Source of the DNA: Betaproteobacteria bacterium
Lineage (GTDB): Bacteria > Pseudomonadota > Gammaproteobacteria > Burkholderiales > JACQAP01
Assembly: GCA_016194905.1 (NCBI GenBank)
Contig: JACQAP010000005.1
Coordinates: 141,114-205,113, forward strand
Direction: 5' to 3'
Length of the DNA: 64,000 nt
Part shown: positions 44,318 through 55,150 of the stretch, in pieces
How positions within the stretch are numbered: the stretch's first letter is position 1
How the letters are laid out: the number at the start of each line of letters is the position of its first letter
Made by a program: the position numbers and the translations under genes
Notes under the pieces: model-generated
Databases searched by the model: none
The model's input: the letters and a program-made list of their open reading frames with translations, nothing else
Told to the model about the DNA's origin: nothing

Positions 44318-46018
44318 TTATTTTTTCGGCTCGTCGAATAAATGCAGGTCCGTGACTGCGCCGATCGACGCAGTGGACACTAGGTGCGTGTACTTCGCCA
44401 GCAGGCCACGGGTGAAACGCGGCCTGGGTTGCTTCCACGCCGCACGGCGCTTGGCCAGTTCATCATCGGAAACGTTGAGCTGGATCAGTTGTTTGTGCGC
44501 GTCGATGGTGATCGAGTCGCCTTCTTTTACCAGCGCGATGGTGCCGCCCACAAAGGCTTCCGGCGCAACATGGCCGACCACCATCCCCCAGGTCGCACCC
44601 GAGAAACGTCCGTCGGTGATCAGTCCGATCGAATCGCCCAGACCCTGACCGGTGAGCGCAGAAGTCGGCGCCAGCATTTCCTGCATGCCGGGTCCGCCCT
44701 TCGGCCCCTCGTAGCGGATCACCACCACGTCGCCGGCCTTGATCTTGCGTTCCATGATCGCCGCCATGACCTCCGGCTCGGAATCGAACACCCGCGCCGG
44801 TCCGGTGATCGACGGATTCTTAAGTCCCGTGATCTTGGCGACGCAGCCCTCGGTTGCCAGGTTGCCCCGGAGGATGGCAAGGTGGCCCTGCGCGTACATG
44901 GGGTTGCTCCACGGACGGATCACGTCCTGATCGCGCCGAGGCTCGGTGGGAATGTGCTCCAGTTCCTCGGCGATGGTGCGGCCGGTGATGGTCATGCAAT
45001 CGCCGTGCAGCACACCATTGACCAGCAGCATCTTCAGTACCTGTGGCGCGCCTCCGGCCTTGTGGAAATCAGTGGCGACATACTTGCCGGACGGCTTGAG
45101 GTCGCACAGCACCGGCACCTTGCGGCGGACGCGCTCGAAGTCGTCGATGGTCCACTCGACTTCCGCCGCCGAGGCGATCGCCAGATAGTGCAGGACCGCA
45201 TTCGTCGACCCGCCGGTGGCCATCACCAGGCTGACCACGTTTTCGATCGACTTGCGGGTGATGATGTCGCGAGGACGAATGTTTTTCCTGATCGCATTGA
45301 CCAGCGCCTTGGCCGATGCCGCGGCGGAATCGGCCTTCTCCGCATCCGGCGAAGCCATGGTCGAGGAACTCATCAGGCTCATGCCCAGCGCCTCGAAGGA
45401 CGTGGACATCGTATTCGCGGTGTACATGCCGCCACAGGCGCCAACGGTCGGACAGGCGTTCTTCTCGATACCCTCGTAATCTTCCTTGCTGATCTTGCCG
45501 GCGCTGAATGCACCCACTGCTTCGAACGCGCTGGCGATCGTCAGGTCCTGACCCTTCCACTTGCCCGGCTTGATGGTGCCGGCGTAGACGTAGATCGCTG
45601 GCACGTTGATCCGCGCGATCGCCATCATTCCAGCCGGCATGTTCTTGTCGCAGCCGCCGACGACCAGCGCGCCGTCCATCATCTGGCCGTTGACCGAGGT
45701 TTCGATGGCGTCGGCGATCACTTCACGCGAGACCAGCGAATATTTCATGCCGTCGGTGCCCATGCCGATGCCGTCGGTTACGGTGGGCGTGCCGAACACC
45801 TGAGGCATGGCACCGGCTTCGCGCAATGCGTCCATGGCGCGGTCGACCAGCGGCTGGATGCCGGCATTGCAGGGATTCATGTTGGAATGGCCGTTGGCCA
45901 CGCCGACGATCGGCTTGTCGAAGTCACCGTCCTTGAATCCGACGGCGCGCAACATCGAGCGGTTCGGCGAGCGGGTAACGCCCGCGGTGATCAGTTTGCT
46001 GCGCCAGTTGTCTGCCAT
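44318..46018 (-). CDS. ilvD: Dihydroxy-acid dehydratase
   Basis: A 566-residue iron-sulfur dehydratase of branched-chain amino acid synthesis, forming 2-keto acids from dihydroxy acids. Cluster cysteines appear in [19 protein letters not shown] and [28 protein letters not shown] and the C-terminal [11 protein letters not shown] are typical. It is divergent from a LysR gene and has its own 5' region. Confidence 0.97.
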   Translation of the reverse strand: MADNWRSKLITAGVTRSPNRSMLRAVGFKDGDFDKPIVGVANGHSNMNPCNAGIQPLVDRAMDALREAGAMPQVFGTPTVTDGIGMGTDGMKYSLVSREVIADAIETSVNGQMMDGALVVGGCDKNMPAGMMAIARINVPAIYVYAGTIKPGKWKGQDLTIASAFEAVGAFSAGKISKEDYEGIEKNACPTVGACGGMYTANTMSTSFEALGMSLMSSSTMASPDAEKADSAAASAKALVNAIRKNIRPRDIITRKSIENVVSLVMATGGSTNAVLHYLAIASAAEVEWTIDDFERVRRKVPVLCDLKPSGKYVATDFHKAGGAPQVLKMLLVNGVLHGDCMTITGRTIAEELEHIPTEPRRDQDVIRPWSNPMYAQGHLAILRGNLATEGCVAKITGLKNPSITGPARVFDSEPEVMAAIMERKIKAGDVVVIRYEGPKGGPGMQEMLAPTSALTGQGLGDSIGLITDGRFSGATWGMVVGHVAPEAFVGGTIALVKEGDSITIDAHKQLIQLNVSDDELAKRRAAWKQPRPRFTRGLLAKYTHLVSTASIGAVTDLHLFDEPKK

Positions 46019-46143
46019 GATTTCTCCTCACTTGAGTTGTAGCTGCCGCGTCCCGCATGGGGGAAGACTGTCTCAGGGAGCGGAGTCTGGCCGCGCCGAG
46101 ATGCGGCGTCTAATATATTATTTACGTGGTTTTGATACTTTTT

Positions 46144-47080
<937 letters not shown>

Positions 47081-47100
<20 letters not shown>

Positions 47101-47557
47101 CGAGCGCTCGGTATTCTTGCCGGACGAAGCGGCCACGTTGGCGCTGGGCAGCCGACTGGCGCATGTGCTCGTGCCCGGATTGTACGTGGCGCTTTCGGGC
47201 AACCTAGGTAGTGGCAAAACCACCCTGGCGCGAGGCATCCTGCACGGCCTCGGTTATCAGGGAAAGGTAAAAAGTCCAACCTATACACTGGTTGAACTTT
47301 ATAATCTTTCCAAGTTAGACTTATATCACTTTGATTTTTATCGGTTCAACGATCCGCAAGAATGGCTGGATGCAGGCTTTCGGGACCACTTCGAGCCTCG
47401 CAACCTCTGTCTGGTGGAATGGCCGGAGCGAGTGCGCGATCTGCTGCCCGTGCCGGACCTGAAAATATCGTTGAGCGTAGAAGGCGACGGCCGGCGAATA
47501 CGGATCGCCGCGGAAACGGAGCACGGAAAACGTTGTTTGGAACGCTTGCCAGATTGA
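47081..47557 (+). CDS. tsaE: tRNA t6A synthesis ATPase TsaE
   Basis: A 158-residue P-loop protein needed with TsaB and TsaD for threonylcarbamoyl-adenosine in tRNAs that read ANN codons. P-loop SGNLGSGKTTLARGIL is near 39-54; KSPTYTLVELY and the FDFYRFNDPQEW stretch are diagnostic. The start overlaps the end of the LysR gene; the end overlaps the likely amiC start. tsaE-amiC-mutL-miaA is a conserved proteobacterial order. Confidence 0.95.
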
Positions 47558-48894
47558 TTTTTCGGTTTGACCACCCGCGAAGTTCCGACGGGTATGGGAA
47601 GCTGTCGCGGTACGCCGTGTTCACGGCGAGTTTGCTGGTGATGTTGCAGGCACCGGGATTCGCGGCAACCCAGATCGCGTCGGTACGGGTGTGGCCCGCG
47701 CAGGAATACACGCGCCTTACGCTCGAATCCGATGCACCGATCGTCTACAACGTCTTCACGGTGGGGACACCCGCACGACTCGTCCTCGATCTCGATGATG
47801 TGGAATTCAACGCCACACTCGAGCAGCTTCCCGCCAAGATTTCACCTGCTGATCCGTATGTGAGCGGAGTACGCATCGGTCGCTTCAAGCCGGGCGTCGT
47901 GCGCCTGGTGCTGGATCTGAAAGCACAGGTCAAGCCGCAGGTGTTCGTGCTCAAGCCGGTCGGCGAATACGGTTACCGTCTGGTGCTCGACGTCTATCCG
48001 CTGGTGGAGCCTGCCGACCCGGTGATGGCATTGCTCGACAAGAAGGAATCGCCGCCCGCCAGCGCTTCGTCCGCCGAAAGTCCCGAGAAATCCGAAAAAC
48101 CGGCAGCGATCTTCAACGGCGCACCTACTCCCGCAACGGTGCCGGCCGGCAGGAAAGCGGTTCCCGCTGCCGATGTCGCACGTCTGATCACCGTCGCGAT
48201 CGATGCGGGCCACGGCGGCGAGGATCCCGGCGCCAAAGGCCGCAGCGGCACGCATGAAAAGCATGTCACGCTGGCAATCGCAAGGAAACTCAAGGCGCTG
48301 GTGGACGACGAGCCGAACATGCGCGGCATCCTCATCCGCGACGGCGACTATTTCATTCCGCTGGTCAATCGTGTAATCAAGGCACGCAAGGTCCAGGCCG
48401 ATCTGTTTGTCTCGATCCATGCGGATGCCTACGTCAAACCACACGCGCGCGGCTCATCCGTGTTCGCGCTGTCGGAAAGAGGAGCCACTTCGGCCGCCGC
48501 AGGCTGGCTTGCAAGAAAAGAGAACGAGGCGGATCTGATCGGCGGCGTAAACATCGACGTAGCCGACCCGACGTTGAAACAGGTGCTGATCGACCTGTCG
48601 CAAACAGCGACCATCAACGACAGCCTGAAGCTCGCCAAAGCGGTACTTGGAGAGATAGGCGGCGTCAACGACCTGCACAAGGCACACGTCGAACAAGCCG
48701 GCTTCGCGGTGCTCAAGGCGCCGGATATTCCGTCCATCCTGGTCGAAACCGCTTTCCTCACCAATCCCGAGGAGGAGAAAAAGCTCAAGGACGAGAAATA
48801 TCAGGACAAGATGGCGCAGGCAATCCTGGTAGGCATCAGGAAATACTTCTCCGCGAATCCGCCATTGGCGCGTTCAAAGCTGGCACAGAACTGA
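47533..48894 (+). CDS. amiC: N-acetylmuramoyl-L-alanine amidase AmiC
   Basis: Splits daughter-cell peptidoglycan at the septum. About 453 residues if it starts at TTG 47533, which overlaps tsaE; the exact start is uncertain (GTG 47638 is an alternative but would remove most of the signal). An N-terminal AMIN domain (about 50-150, VRVWPAQEYTRLTLESDAPI) targets the septum. The C-terminal Amidase_3 domain has the zinc motifs VAIDAGHGGEDPGAKG and SIHADAY, and catalytic Glu in SILVETAFLTNP. No LytM activator is in the window. Confidence 0.94.
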   Translation: MFGTLARLIFRFDHPRSSDGYGKLSRYAVFTASLLVMLQAPGFAATQIASVRVWPAQEYTRLTLESDAPIVYNVFTVGTPARLVLDLDDVEFNATLEQLPAKISPADPYVSGVRIGRFKPGVVRLVLDLKAQVKPQVFVLKPVGEYGYRLVLDVYPLVEPADPVMALLDKKESPPASASSAESPEKSEKPAAIFNGAPTPATVPAGRKAVPAADVARLITVAIDAGHGGEDPGAKGRSGTHEKHVTLAIARKLKALVDDEPNMRGILIRDGDYFIPLVNRVIKARKVQADLFVSIHADAYVKPHARGSSVFALSERGATSAAAGWLARKENEADLIGGVNIDVADPTLKQVLIDLSQTATINDSLKLAKAVLGEIGGVNDLHKAHVEQAGFAVLKAPDIPSILVETAFLTNPEEEKKLKDEKYQDKMAQAILVGIRKYFSANPPLARSKLAQN

Positions 48895-48986
48895 TTGGCG
48901 AACGGTGAATCGTGAACAGATTCGTTCTCGTGCAATGATCCGTTCTTCGCTTTGACTGTTTGCCGGTCACTGATCACCGTTTACTG
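48893..48986. repeat. Inverted period-7 repeat array (locus 3)
   Basis: The left arm TTGGCGA-ACGGTGA-ATCGTGA-ACAG begins inside the amiC stop. The right arm TTTGCCG, GTCACTG, ATCACCG, TTTACTG (48959-48986) runs straight into the ATG of the MobA-like gene at 48987. The arms are approximate reverse complements. No Shine-Dalgarno sequence is left before that ATG. Confidence 0.8.
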
Positions 48987-49559
48987 ATGATTACCGGAAT
49001 TCTGCTCGCCGCCGGCAGCGGCAGCCGCTTCGGCGGCGGCAAACTGCTGCATCCGTTGGCCGATGGCACACCCATAGGCGTCGCATCGCTTCGCAACCTG
49101 CGCGCGGCATTGCCGGAAGTCGTGGCAGTCGTGCGCAACGGCGACGATGCGCTGCGCGAGTTGCTGGAGGCAGAGGGCATTGCCGTGCGGATTTGCCCCG
49201 ATGCCCATCTGGGCATGGCCCGCAGCCTCGTATGCGGCATCGACGCGAGCCGTGATGCGAACGGCTGGGTCATCGCGCTGGGAGATATGCCTTTTGTACT
49301 GCCGCAGACGATCAATACGGTGGTCGAACGCATCGTCCAATCCGGCCGCATCGCGATTCCGGCCTATCGTGGCCAGCGCGGCCACCCGGTCGCGTTCGGA
49401 CGCCGCTATCTGGACGAATTGCTGAGACTCGCGGGCGACGAGGGCGCGCGCTCGGTCATCGGACGCCACCCCCGCGACCTGGATATCGTCGATTGCAACG
49501 ATCCTGGGATTCTGCGCGACATCGATACGGCGGCCGACCTGGACAGGCCGGCCGGATGA
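48987..49559 (+). CDS. MobA/MocA-like nucleotidyltransferase
   Basis: A 190-residue NTP-transferase-fold protein. ITGILLAAGSGSRFGGGKL is the nucleotide-binding loop and ALGDMPFVLP holds the metal-binding Asp. It resembles MocA (molybdenum cofactor cytidylyltransferase) and related proteins accompanying molybdo-hydroxylases, but none is nearby, so the substrate is open. The start codon directly follows the period-7 repeat. Confidence 0.88.
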   Translation: MITGILLAAGSGSRFGGGKLLHPLADGTPIGVASLRNLRAALPEVVAVVRNGDDALRELLEAEGIAVRICPDAHLGMARSLVCGIDASRDANGWVIALGDMPFVLPQTINTVVERIVQSGRIAIPAYRGQRGHPVAFGRRYLDELLRLAGDEGARSVIGRHPRDLDIVDCNDPGILRDIDTAADLDRPAG

Positions 49560-49561
49560 CT

Positions 49562-52500
49562 TCAATTCGGTTTCAGGACGATGGCCTTGAGATCACCATC
49601 CACGGTGAAATTACCCCTTATCTGGGCGGCCTGCGACCTCAACTCGATCGAAATGCGTCCGGTGGCGTCCTTGTTCCTAGAGACTTCGAATGCCCCGGTG
49701 GCCGACAACAATCCGGAAGACAGCTTCATATTGCGGTACTGATAGCGGCCATTCGACAGTGTCAGCGTCCCGCTGATTTCCTCGAAGCGGGTTGCTCCAC
49801 CCTGTGTAACACCCCGTCCACCCGACTGCAGCGCACGCACCAGGTCTACGCCATCCAGGTCGCCTTTCTTGATGTCGAAGGTTCCATCGATCTTTGGCGA
49901 ATCGAACAGCGTCGCGAGCCCCTGCGACGTCAGTGAGTAACGGAGCCCGGATTCCAGTTGTCCCGTCGACTTGGCTTCACGGGTAAACAATGCCATCAGC
50001 TCCTGGAGGCTGATGCGCTCGGTAGAGACCTCCCCTTCCACCGACCATGGTCCGCCCCAGTTTATGATGGCGCTGCCTTTGGCGGCACCGCCATAAAGCA
50101 GCGCCTCGAACTTCTCGACCCTGATCTGGTTGTGCGCAGCCACCGCCTTCACCGTGAGATCGGTAAATTCGATCTGGGGTCCGAGCGGCGGCACCCAGCC
50201 CTTTGCAGCGCTCATTGCGATATCGATCTGGTTGTCGTGGGGTACGAACTCCAGGTTCAACTTGCCGTCGGTAGTGGACAGCGCGGCCTTCTGTATCGAG
50301 CCTTCCGGCGATAGCTGCAGATCGGCGTCGAAAGGCGGGACGTTCGCAGTCCGGGACTCGATCTTGATCGATTTGATCGCGACGCGGTCGATCTGCATGT
50401 TCTTGTCGGCGACCGCCGCTTCCAGCCATTTGGGCAACCGCGGCAATACCTCTTCCGCAACCGTTGCCGAATCCACTTCCACCTTGCGGAGGATCTTGAC
50501 GTCTCCGAACACCGATCCGAACTCCGGCGACAGCGAGACCTTGTCGATCTTCACGTCCTGGGTTGTACCCAGTTTGATGTTTTGAAGATTGATCGTGAAT
50601 CCGCTCAGGATCGACACATGCATTGAACCGATCGATACCGGTTCCTTGATGTGTTCGGATGCCAGTTTTTCGATTGCCGGAACATAGGCGTTCATCGGCA
50701 CCAGCTGCACGCCGCCGATGACGACCACGATCAGCACCGCAACACCGATGATGACCGGTTTCAAACGGTCCAGCGGCGTCTTGATCCCCTTCTGCTTCTT
50801 CAGCGCATCGACTTCCGCGCGCTTGCGATCGCGCCCTTCCTGCTCCTTGCGCCGCCTTGCAAGCTCGTCCTCGCGCGCGCGCCGCTCGTTCTCGACCTTC
50901 ATCGCTTCCTGGCGCTGGCGCTCCTGCTCGCGTATGACCTTGGCTTCATCCTGCTCGCGGATGCGCGCTTCCTTTTCTTCCTGACGTTTGCGCTCCCTTT
51001 CCTCCCGATCCTGGCGCTCGCGGTCCATGCGCTCGCGCCGTTCCTGATCCTCCGCCTCGCGCCGTTCGGCCTCCATACGCGCCTGCTCTTCGCGTTCGGC
51101 GCGCTCCATGGCCATGCGGGCCTGCTCTTCCTGCTCGCGGTGACGCTCCTCCTCTTCCTCGCGCCTGCGCAATTCCTCCTGCTGCTTTTCGAATTCGGCC
51201 GCGACCTGCGACTCCATTGCCCTCAAACCGGACAGATCGAACTCCGGCAGATCACTCTTCGCGGAGGCGGCCTGTTTCGCGCGCTCCTCTTCTTCGCGCT
51301 TCCTGCGCGACTCTTCTTCGCGGCGACGGTCGGCTTCTTCGCGCTCGCGCCGTTCATCATCCTCGCGACGACGGCGGTCCTTGTCTTCGCGCTCACGCCG
51401 CTCATCATCTTCACGGCGGCGGCGCTCGTCTTCCTCTTCGCGTCGTTGCCTGTCCTGCGCGTCGCGCTGGCGACGTTCCTCGTCTTCGCGGTTGCGGCGA
51501 TCTTGCGCTTCCCGGTCGGCGACCGGATCTTCTCCGCGGGCGCGGGCTGCTTCTTCGTCCTCGCGCTGGCGGCGCTCATCCTCTTCGCGGCGCCTGCGGT
51601 CTTCCTCTTGCCGTCGCGCGCGCTTCTCTTCGTCCTCACGACGCCTGCGTTCTTCCTCTTCCTTGCGCTTGCGCTCCGCTTCCGCGCGCGCGCGCTCTTC
51701 TTCCTCTTTGCGTTTGCGCTCTTCGTCTTCCCTGCGCTTGCGCTCCTCTTCCTCGCGTTTCTTAAGCTCTTCCTCCTCACGCTTCGTGCGTTCCTCTTCC
51801 TCCTTGCGTTTACGCTCTTCTTCCTCGCGCTGCTTGCGTTCCTCCTCCTCGCGACGCTTGCGCTCCGCTTCTTCCTTGCGCTTGCGCTCTTCATCTTCCT
51901 TGCGCCTGCGCTCTTCGTCTTCGCGCTGCTTGCGTTCTTCGGCTTCCCGACGCTGACGCACTTCATCTTCCTTGCGCTTGCGTTCTTCGTCCTCGCGACG
52001 GCGGCGATCGTCTTCCGCACGCTTGCTGTCCTCCTCTTCCTTGCGCTTGCGTTCCTCTTCCTCGCGCTTCTTGCGTTCTGCTTCCTCCTTGAATTTGCGC
52101 TCGATCTCCTCGCGAGCGCGGCGCGCGGCGTTTTCCGAGGTCCGCACCTGCTGTTCTTCGAGTTTCTTGCGTTCGGCCAGTTCGAAGACCTTGCGTTCGG
52201 CCTCCAGTATCTTCGAGAGGTCGCGCTGCGTCTGCGCCATCACTTCCGCCTCGACCTTGGCTTTGCGATCGGTTTCTTCGCGCAATTTCTGTCCCGCGGC
52301 TTCCTTGGCCTTGCGCTCCGCCTCGACCTTTGCCAGGCGCGCGCCTTCTTCGCGAGCTTGCTGGGCCGCCTTCTCCTTCTTCAGCCGCTCCTCCTCCTCG
52401 CGCTTGCGCTTCGCATCCTGTTCTGCCTTCGCGCGGTCCGCGGTTTCGCGCTGCCGCCACTCGCTCTGGGCATTCTGGTAAACGTTTTTTCCGGGCGAGA

Positions 52501-52786
52501 GCGATGAGGTGAAGTCCAGGTCATCCACGTAGGCACCTTCACCGCTGCTGCGCACCCCGGTGGAGGTATTCGCGAATTCCTTGATGTAGCCGCCGGTGGA
52601 CAAGTCGTTCAGCGCCTTGTTCATCTCGGCATCGCTGAGCCTTGACTTGGACATCAGGTCGGCGACGGATGATTTTCCGTCGATCAATGTCAGGACCTTG
52701 ACAAGGTCCTTGGAGAGCTTGCCGGCTTTATTCTTGATCTCCAGAACGCCCTTGCCGGTCTTCGAATAGATCGTCCTATTTTCCAT
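49562..52786 (-). CDS. Giant coiled-coil protein with winged-helix N-terminus and AsmA-like C-terminus
   Basis: 1074 residues in four parts. (1) About 1-75: MENRTIYSKTGKGVLEIKNK to STGGYIKEF, a small helical domain that looks like a winged helix. (2) About 110-660: extremely charged Glu/Arg/Lys-rich repeats (REEEERKQREEEERKRKEEE-like), a predicted single long helix or coiled coil of roughly 80 nm. (3) A transmembrane helix near 671-692 (PVIIGVAVLIVVVIGGVQLV). (4) About 695-1074: an AsmA/DUF748-like beta domain (VSIGSMHVSILSGFTINLQN, DGTFDIKKGDLDGVDLVRAL). The long rod would be cytoplasmic and the AsmA-like part periplasmic. The function is unknown. Its stop is 2 bp from the MobA-like stop. 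Confidence 0.85.
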   Translation of the reverse strand: MENRTIYSKTGKGVLEIKNKAGKLSKDLVKVLTLIDGKSSVADLMSKSRLSDAEMNKALNDLSTGGYIKEFANTSTGVRSSGEGAYVDDLDFTSSLSPGKNVYQNAQSEWRQRETADRAKAEQDAKRKREEEERLKKEKAAQQAREEGARLAKVEAERKAKEAAGQKLREETDRKAKVEAEVMAQTQRDLSKILEAERKVFELAERKKLEEQQVRTSENAARRAREEIERKFKEEAERKKREEEERKRKEEEDSKRAEDDRRRREDEERKRKEDEVRQRREAEERKQREDEERRRKEDEERKRKEEAERKRREEEERKQREEEERKRKEEEERTKREEEELKKREEEERKRREDEERKRKEEEERARAEAERKRKEEEERRRREDEEKRARRQEEDRRRREEDERRQREDEEAARARGEDPVADREAQDRRNREDEERRQRDAQDRQRREEEDERRRREDDERREREDKDRRRREDDERREREEADRRREEESRRKREEEERAKQAASAKSDLPEFDLSGLRAMESQVAAEFEKQQEELRRREEEEERHREQEEQARMAMERAEREEQARMEAERREAEDQERRERMDRERQDREERERKRQEEKEARIREQDEAKVIREQERQRQEAMKVENERRAREDELARRRKEQEGRDRKRAEVDALKKQKGIKTPLDRLKPVIIGVAVLIVVVIGGVQLVPMNAYVPAIEKLASEHIKEPVSIGSMHVSILSGFTINLQNIKLGTTQDVKIDKVSLSPEFGSVFGDVKILRKVEVDSATVAEEVLPRLPKWLEAAVADKNMQIDRVAIKSIKIESRTANVPPFDADLQLSPEGSIQKAALSTTDGKLNLEFVPHDNQIDIAMSAAKGWVPPLGPQIEFTDLTVKAVAAHNQIRVEKFEALLYGGAAKGSAIINWGGPWSVEGEVSTERISLQELMALFTREAKSTGQLESGLRYSLTSQGLATLFDSPKIDGTFDIKKGDLDGVDLVRALQSGGRGVTQGGATRFEEISGTLTLSNGRYQYRNMKLSSGLLSATGAFEVSRNKDATGRISIELRSQAAQIRGNFTVDGDLKAIVLKPN

Positions 52787-53283
52787 CCTTAGTTCTTTCT
52801 CAGTTCCCGGGAATCAGGAATAGCAGCAACGGCCCAGCGCATACACGCCCCGTTATGCCGCGCCCGGCACCGGGGAAAAGGAAACGAACAAGGCCTCTCG
52901 CCGGAGAAGCCTTGATATACATCTAATTATTAGGCTTGGCGGGGCGCACGTCTAGGCCTGAAGAGGTTTAAATTGGCCTTGACCATGTCCTTCCAGGACC
53001 TTGGGGGACAGTCCAGGGCGCCTTCATCGCCTCGTTCGATACCAGCTTCGTTCGAAGGCAGTGGCCCGACATGCTTGCGCCGTACCCTGCCTTTTGCCCA
53101 ACACGGTGCGTACCGTGTGCGAGTCGAAGAGTGGGACAATAAAAATCACCCCTGAAAGAAACCCGAAGCGGCGCGCCAACGTGAACTCAGCCGTGCGGAT
53201 GCGTCCCCGTTGGGACAGCGTAATCCCGGGCCTGAACAGCGCCGCCCCCGGCTATAATCAGGTCGAACTCCGATGCCGCCTCG
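52787..53283. other. 497-bp gap with hairpin and mutL promoter, no supported gene
   Basis: No convincing coding sequence. A hairpin CAAGGC...GCCTTG lies at 52889-52914 without a T-run. Around 53000-53140 there is a short stretch vaguely like the N-terminus of an IS1595-type transposase, too weak to call. The right end holds the mutL promoter. Confidence 0.5.
53253..53258 (+). promoter_or_regulatory. -10 element of the mutL promoter
   Basis: A perfect TATAAT lies 26 bp upstream of the mutL ATG. The matching -35 is not clear (CCTGAA near 53231-53236 is the best candidate, with a 16-bp spacer). Confidence 0.55.
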
Positions 53284-55050
53284 ATGCACGCCATTCGCCT
53301 GTTGCCCGACCTCCTGATCAGCCAGATCGCCGCCGGCGAAGTGGTCGACCGGCCCGCCTCCGCGCTCAAGGAACTGCTGGAAAACAGCCTCGACGCCGGA
53401 GCCACGGAAATCTCGACGCAACTCACGGACGGAGGCATCAGGCAGATCCGCGTGGCCGACAACGGCGGCGGAATCGGCAAAGACGACCTGTCTCTCGCTC
53501 TCGCGCGCCACGCCACCAGCAAGATCACGTCTCTCGAAGACCTCGAAAGCGTCGCCAGCCTGGGTTTCCGTGGCGAGGCCCTGGCCAGCATCGCGGCCGT
53601 CTCTCATTTCAGCCTCGCCAGCCGCGCGGCCGGCAGTGCGCTTGCATGGAAGATCGAGGCCAGCGGCGGCGCGATATCCGCACCCGAGCCTGCTGCCGTA
53701 GCCGCCGGGTCGATCGTCGAAGCGTCCGACCTTTACTTTAATACGCCGGCACGGCGCAAATTCCTGCGCAGCCCGCAAACCGAATACGCGCACAGCGAAG
53801 AAACCTTCAAGCGGCTCGTGCTGTCGCGCCCGGACGTGCGCTTCGTGCTGACCCACAACGGCCGCGCGCAATGGCATCTGCAGGCCGCCAGCCCGCACGA
53901 GCGTATTCATGCAGTTCTCGGAGAAGAATTTGTCGCCGCGTCGCTGCCCGTAGACGTGGGCAACGCGGGCCTCCGCCTGCACGGTCTGGCGGCGCAGCCG
54001 GCCTATTCACGCAGCTCGCGCGATGCGCAGTATTTTTTCGTCAACGGCCGCTTTGTGCGCGACAAAATGCTGGCACACGCGGTGCGCGAGGCCTATCACG
54101 ACGTACTGCATCACGACCGTCATTCGGCGTACGTGCTGTTCCTGGAACTCGATCCTGCGCTGGTGGATGCCAATGTGCATCCGACCAAGATCGAAGTGCG
54201 CTTCCGCGATTCGCGCGGCATGCATCAGTTCGTGTTTCACGCGCTGGAGAAAGCGCTATCCGCCACCCGCGCCGGTCGCACGGCCGGGGGCGAACCCGCG
54301 CCTTCGCCCGCGGCGTTTCGCGTCGATGGCGGTTTTTTCCGGCAGCCCGGCATCGATCTGCTGACCAACGAGCCGGCTTCGTTCTATGCCACGCTGTTTG
54401 GCGCGGCCGGAACGGCAACTGCGGCTGTGCCCGGCCGCCCGTCCGTTCCGATGCCGCGGGACGAAGAACACCCGCTGGGTTTCGCGCTGGCACAACTATC
54501 CGGCATCTATGTCCTTGCCCAGAACCGGCACGGGCTGGTGGTGGTCGACATGCATGCTGCACACGAGCGCATCGTTTACGAAAAGCTCAAGAGCGCGCTC
54601 GACGACGACGGTATCCCTACCCAGCAATTGCTGATACCCGCCACCCTGACCGCCAGTGCTTTGGAAGTCGCTACCGCCGCGGAAAATCCTTCCACGCTTT
54701 CCCGGCTCGGCTTCGAACTGGCCGTCATCGCGCCGAGCGCGCTGGCCGTGCGTTCGGTGCCGATGACGCTGGTGCAGGCCGACTCGGCACAACTCGCCCG
54801 CGACGTGCTCAACGAAATCGCCGAGTTCGGCGGCAGCCGCGTGCTCGCCGAGCGTCAGAACGAGATGCTGTCCACCATGGCCTGCCACGCGGCCGTCAGG
54901 GCCAGTCGCTCCCTGACCATTCCGGAAATGAACGCGCTGTTGCGCGAGATGGAAGCCACCGAGCGCTCCGGTCAATGCAACCACGGCCGGCCGACCTGGT
55001 TCCAGGTCAGTATCGGCGAACTCGACCGCATGTTCATGAGAGGAAAATGA
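53284..55050 (+). CDS. mutL: DNA mismatch repair protein MutL
   Basis: A 588-residue GHKL ATPase that couples MutS to strand incision. Motifs near the N-terminus: LKELLENSLDAGATEI, VADNGGGIGKDDL, ASLGFRGEALASIAAV. The C-terminal dimerisation domain includes VDMHAAHERIVYE, and near the end ACHAAVRASRSLT and QCNHGRPTWFQVS, as in endonuclease-proficient MutL proteins. The latter motifs suggest MutL nicking activity. It precedes miaA. Confidence 0.96.
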   Translation: MHAIRLLPDLLISQIAAGEVVDRPASALKELLENSLDAGATEISTQLTDGGIRQIRVADNGGGIGKDDLSLALARHATSKITSLEDLESVASLGFRGEALASIAAVSHFSLASRAAGSALAWKIEASGGAISAPEPAAVAAGSIVEASDLYFNTPARRKFLRSPQTEYAHSEETFKRLVLSRPDVRFVLTHNGRAQWHLQAASPHERIHAVLGEEFVAASLPVDVGNAGLRLHGLAAQPAYSRSSRDAQYFFVNGRFVRDKMLAHAVREAYHDVLHHDRHSAYVLFLELDPALVDANVHPTKIEVRFRDSRGMHQFVFHALEKALSATRAGRTAGGEPAPSPAAFRVDGGFFRQPGIDLLTNEPASFYATLFGAAGTATAAVPGRPSVPMPRDEEHPLGFALAQLSGIYVLAQNRHGLVVVDMHAAHERIVYEKLKSALDDDGIPTQQLLIPATLTASALEVATAAENPSTLSRLGFELAVIAPSALAVRSVPMTLVQADSAQLARDVLNEIAEFGGSRVLAERQNEMLSTMACHAAVRASRSLTIPEMNALLREMEATERSGQCNHGRPTWFQVSIGELDRMFMRGK

Positions 55051-55150
55051 CAGGGCCGAGGAACGAGGGCCGAGGGCCGAGTGAAAGCTTGCGCCTCGTG
55101 CAACCGCCTTGACTCGAACCTCGTCCCTCGTCCCTCGAACCTCGACAGAA
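55051..55150. repeat. Inverted period-7 repeat array (locus 4)
   Basis: Starting at the mutL stop: GGGCCGA, GGAACGA, GGGCCGA, GGGCCGA (55053-55080). The right arm CTCGAAC, CTCGTCC, CTCGTCC, CTCGAAC, CTCGACA (55113-55147) is close to its reverse complement and ends a few bases before the likely miaA start at 55151. Confidence 0.85.

Noticed and set aside
44384..46042. 552-codon open frame antisense to ilvD
   Set aside because: Shadow of the ilvD codon pattern; Arg/His/Asp-rich with no recognisable motif.
50651..52507. Long hydrophobic open frame (618 codons) on the + strand opposite the coiled-coil gene
   Set aside because: Its Leu/Phe/Ala-rich translation is the antisense image of Glu/Arg/Lys codon repeats; no start signal, domain or variation typical of a real membrane protein.
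52930..53160. Possible decayed transposase (IS1595-like) or small ORF upstream of mutL
   Set aside because: Only a few residues (such as RRQWPD) resemble the N-terminus of that family, in shifting frames; no terminal repeats or catalytic region.
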